Shown here piece by piece: positions 5,753 to 6,213 of a DNA stretch of 6,213 bases; the stretch's first letter is position 1, and every line of letters begins with the position of its first letter. The position numbers were made by a program, and so were the translations under genes. Below the pieces are notes generated by a model. It made no database searches and was not told where the DNA came from. It saw nothing but the letters and a program-made list of their open reading frames with translations. Origin of the DNA: Acidobacteriota bacterium (lineage in GTDB: Bacteria > Acidobacteriota > Terriglobia > Versatilivoradales > Versatilivoraceae); contig JAPPFQ010000524.1 in assembly GCA_028875135.1 (NCBI GenBank), positions 1-6,213 on the forward strand, in the 5' to 3' direction.

Positions 5753-6213
5753 GGACACACCTCCTCAACCGAATAATGGAGCAACCCCTTGACCTCTTCG
5801 GGCAAGCGTTCAAATACCGATGCCGGCAGGGAAGGCACCTCGGCGTTGACCCCACCGGTTGCGTCGACGATATCCTCGCGATCGATGGTGCCGGGCCGGA
5901 GAGGGTCCAGGTTCAACCACCAGGGCGCATAGCGCACGATGACCGCAACCCGGTCCCGATCGGTTCGATTGGTGGCCACGGCATGCCAAAGGCGCGCATC
6001 GCAGATGGCAACGGTTCCGGCGGACCCCAGCAGGCGGCGCTCATCGGGGTGGGGGGCCTTGGGGTCGACCGGACCACCTGTCATGGGGTGGTTGGGCTCG
6101 CGGTGGCTGCCGGGGACTACAATGGTAGCCCCGTTCTCCTCGGTAAAATCGGTCAGCATCCAGAAGGTCACCAGATGCATGAGTAGATCGGGGTAGGGGG
6201 CCGGAATGCAGGC
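5749..6213 (-). CDS. Phytanoyl-CoA dioxygenase (PhyH) family protein, C-terminal part
   Basis: This is a 154-residue C-terminal fragment whose frame is open to the window edge, so the start lies beyond 6213; the ATG at 6180 is internal. It belongs to the Fe(II)/2-oxoglutarate-dependent PhyH oxygenases. The conserved strand DFTEENGATIVVPGSH is present. The distal iron-binding histidine is probably the H of DARLWHA, followed about a dozen residues later by an arginine (RVAVIVRYAPWW) suited to hold 2-oxoglutarate. The HxD pair of iron ligands would lie upstream, outside the window. The substrate is unknown; bacterial members hydroxylate diverse small molecules. The stop codon overlaps the dehydratase start (ATGA), so both are on one transcript, which suggests catabolism of a modified sugar acid or similar compound. 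Confidence 0.88.
   Translation of the reverse strand, partial: ACIPAPYPDLLMHLVTFWMLTDFTEENGATIVVPGSHREPNHPMTGGPVDPKAPHPDERRLLGSAGTVAICDARLWHAVATNRTDRDRVAVIVRYAPWWLNLDPLRPGTIDREDIVDATGGVNAEVPSLPASVFERLPEEVKGLLHYSVEEVCP
5760..5765 (-). promoter_or_regulatory. Ribosome binding site for the dehydratase gene
   Basis: On the minus strand AGGAGG lies 7 nt before ATG 5752, inside the last codons of the PhyH-type gene. This gives a strong independent entry site in addition to the ATGA overlap, and selects ATG 5752 over GTG 5758. Confidence 0.75.

Overview
This 6.2 kb window looks like an ordinary stretch of a high-GC bacterial chromosome (roughly 60% GC by eye; GC-rich third codon positions; ATG, GTG and probably CTG starts with AGGAGG-like ribosome binding sites). 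The gene set (FmdB-type zinc ribbon, LytM/M23 peptidase with an Ig-like N-terminal domain, SAM hydroxide adenosyltransferase, SirB1-type protein, and a PhyH dioxygenase next to a UxaA-family sugar-acid dehydratase) would fit an Acidobacteriota-like or similar environmental genome. That assignment is an inference from gene style, not a database match. No rRNA, tRNA, CRISPR array or insertion sequence was seen.

Left part, plus strand (1-4078). An ankyrin-repeat protein (48-695) is followed by a coding-like but start-less stretch in the same frame (696-842). Next come a small FmdB zinc-ribbon protein (921-1145) and a secreted M23 metallopeptidase (1231-2124), whose best start is a CTG behind a strong ribosome binding site. 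A SAM hydrolase/SAM hydroxide adenosyltransferase (2255-3070) and a SirB1-type transglutaminase-like/TPR protein (3236-4078) follow. The 165-bp gap between these last two holds overlapping inverted repeats and a perfect four-copy 7-bp tandem repeat ending about 30 bp before the SirB1-type start codon.

Right part, minus strand (4203-6213). This group converges on the left one across a 124-bp gap. In transcription order it comprises the C-terminal part of a phytanoyl-CoA dioxygenase-family protein that enters from beyond the window, then a UxaA/altronate-dehydratase-family enzyme. The two overlap by ATGA and are almost certainly co-transcribed. The dehydratase is split into a 405-residue N-terminal and a 111-residue C-terminal ORF, overlapping by GTGA, with family-conserved sequence on both sides of the break. 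Either one base has been lost (in the genome or the assembly) or the enzyme is made as two coupled polypeptides.

No clear new defence, mobile or multi-gene system is visible. The points most worth a second look are the split dehydratase, the heptamer repeat, the CTG start with a short overlapping upstream ORF, and the coding-like remnant behind the ankyrin gene.
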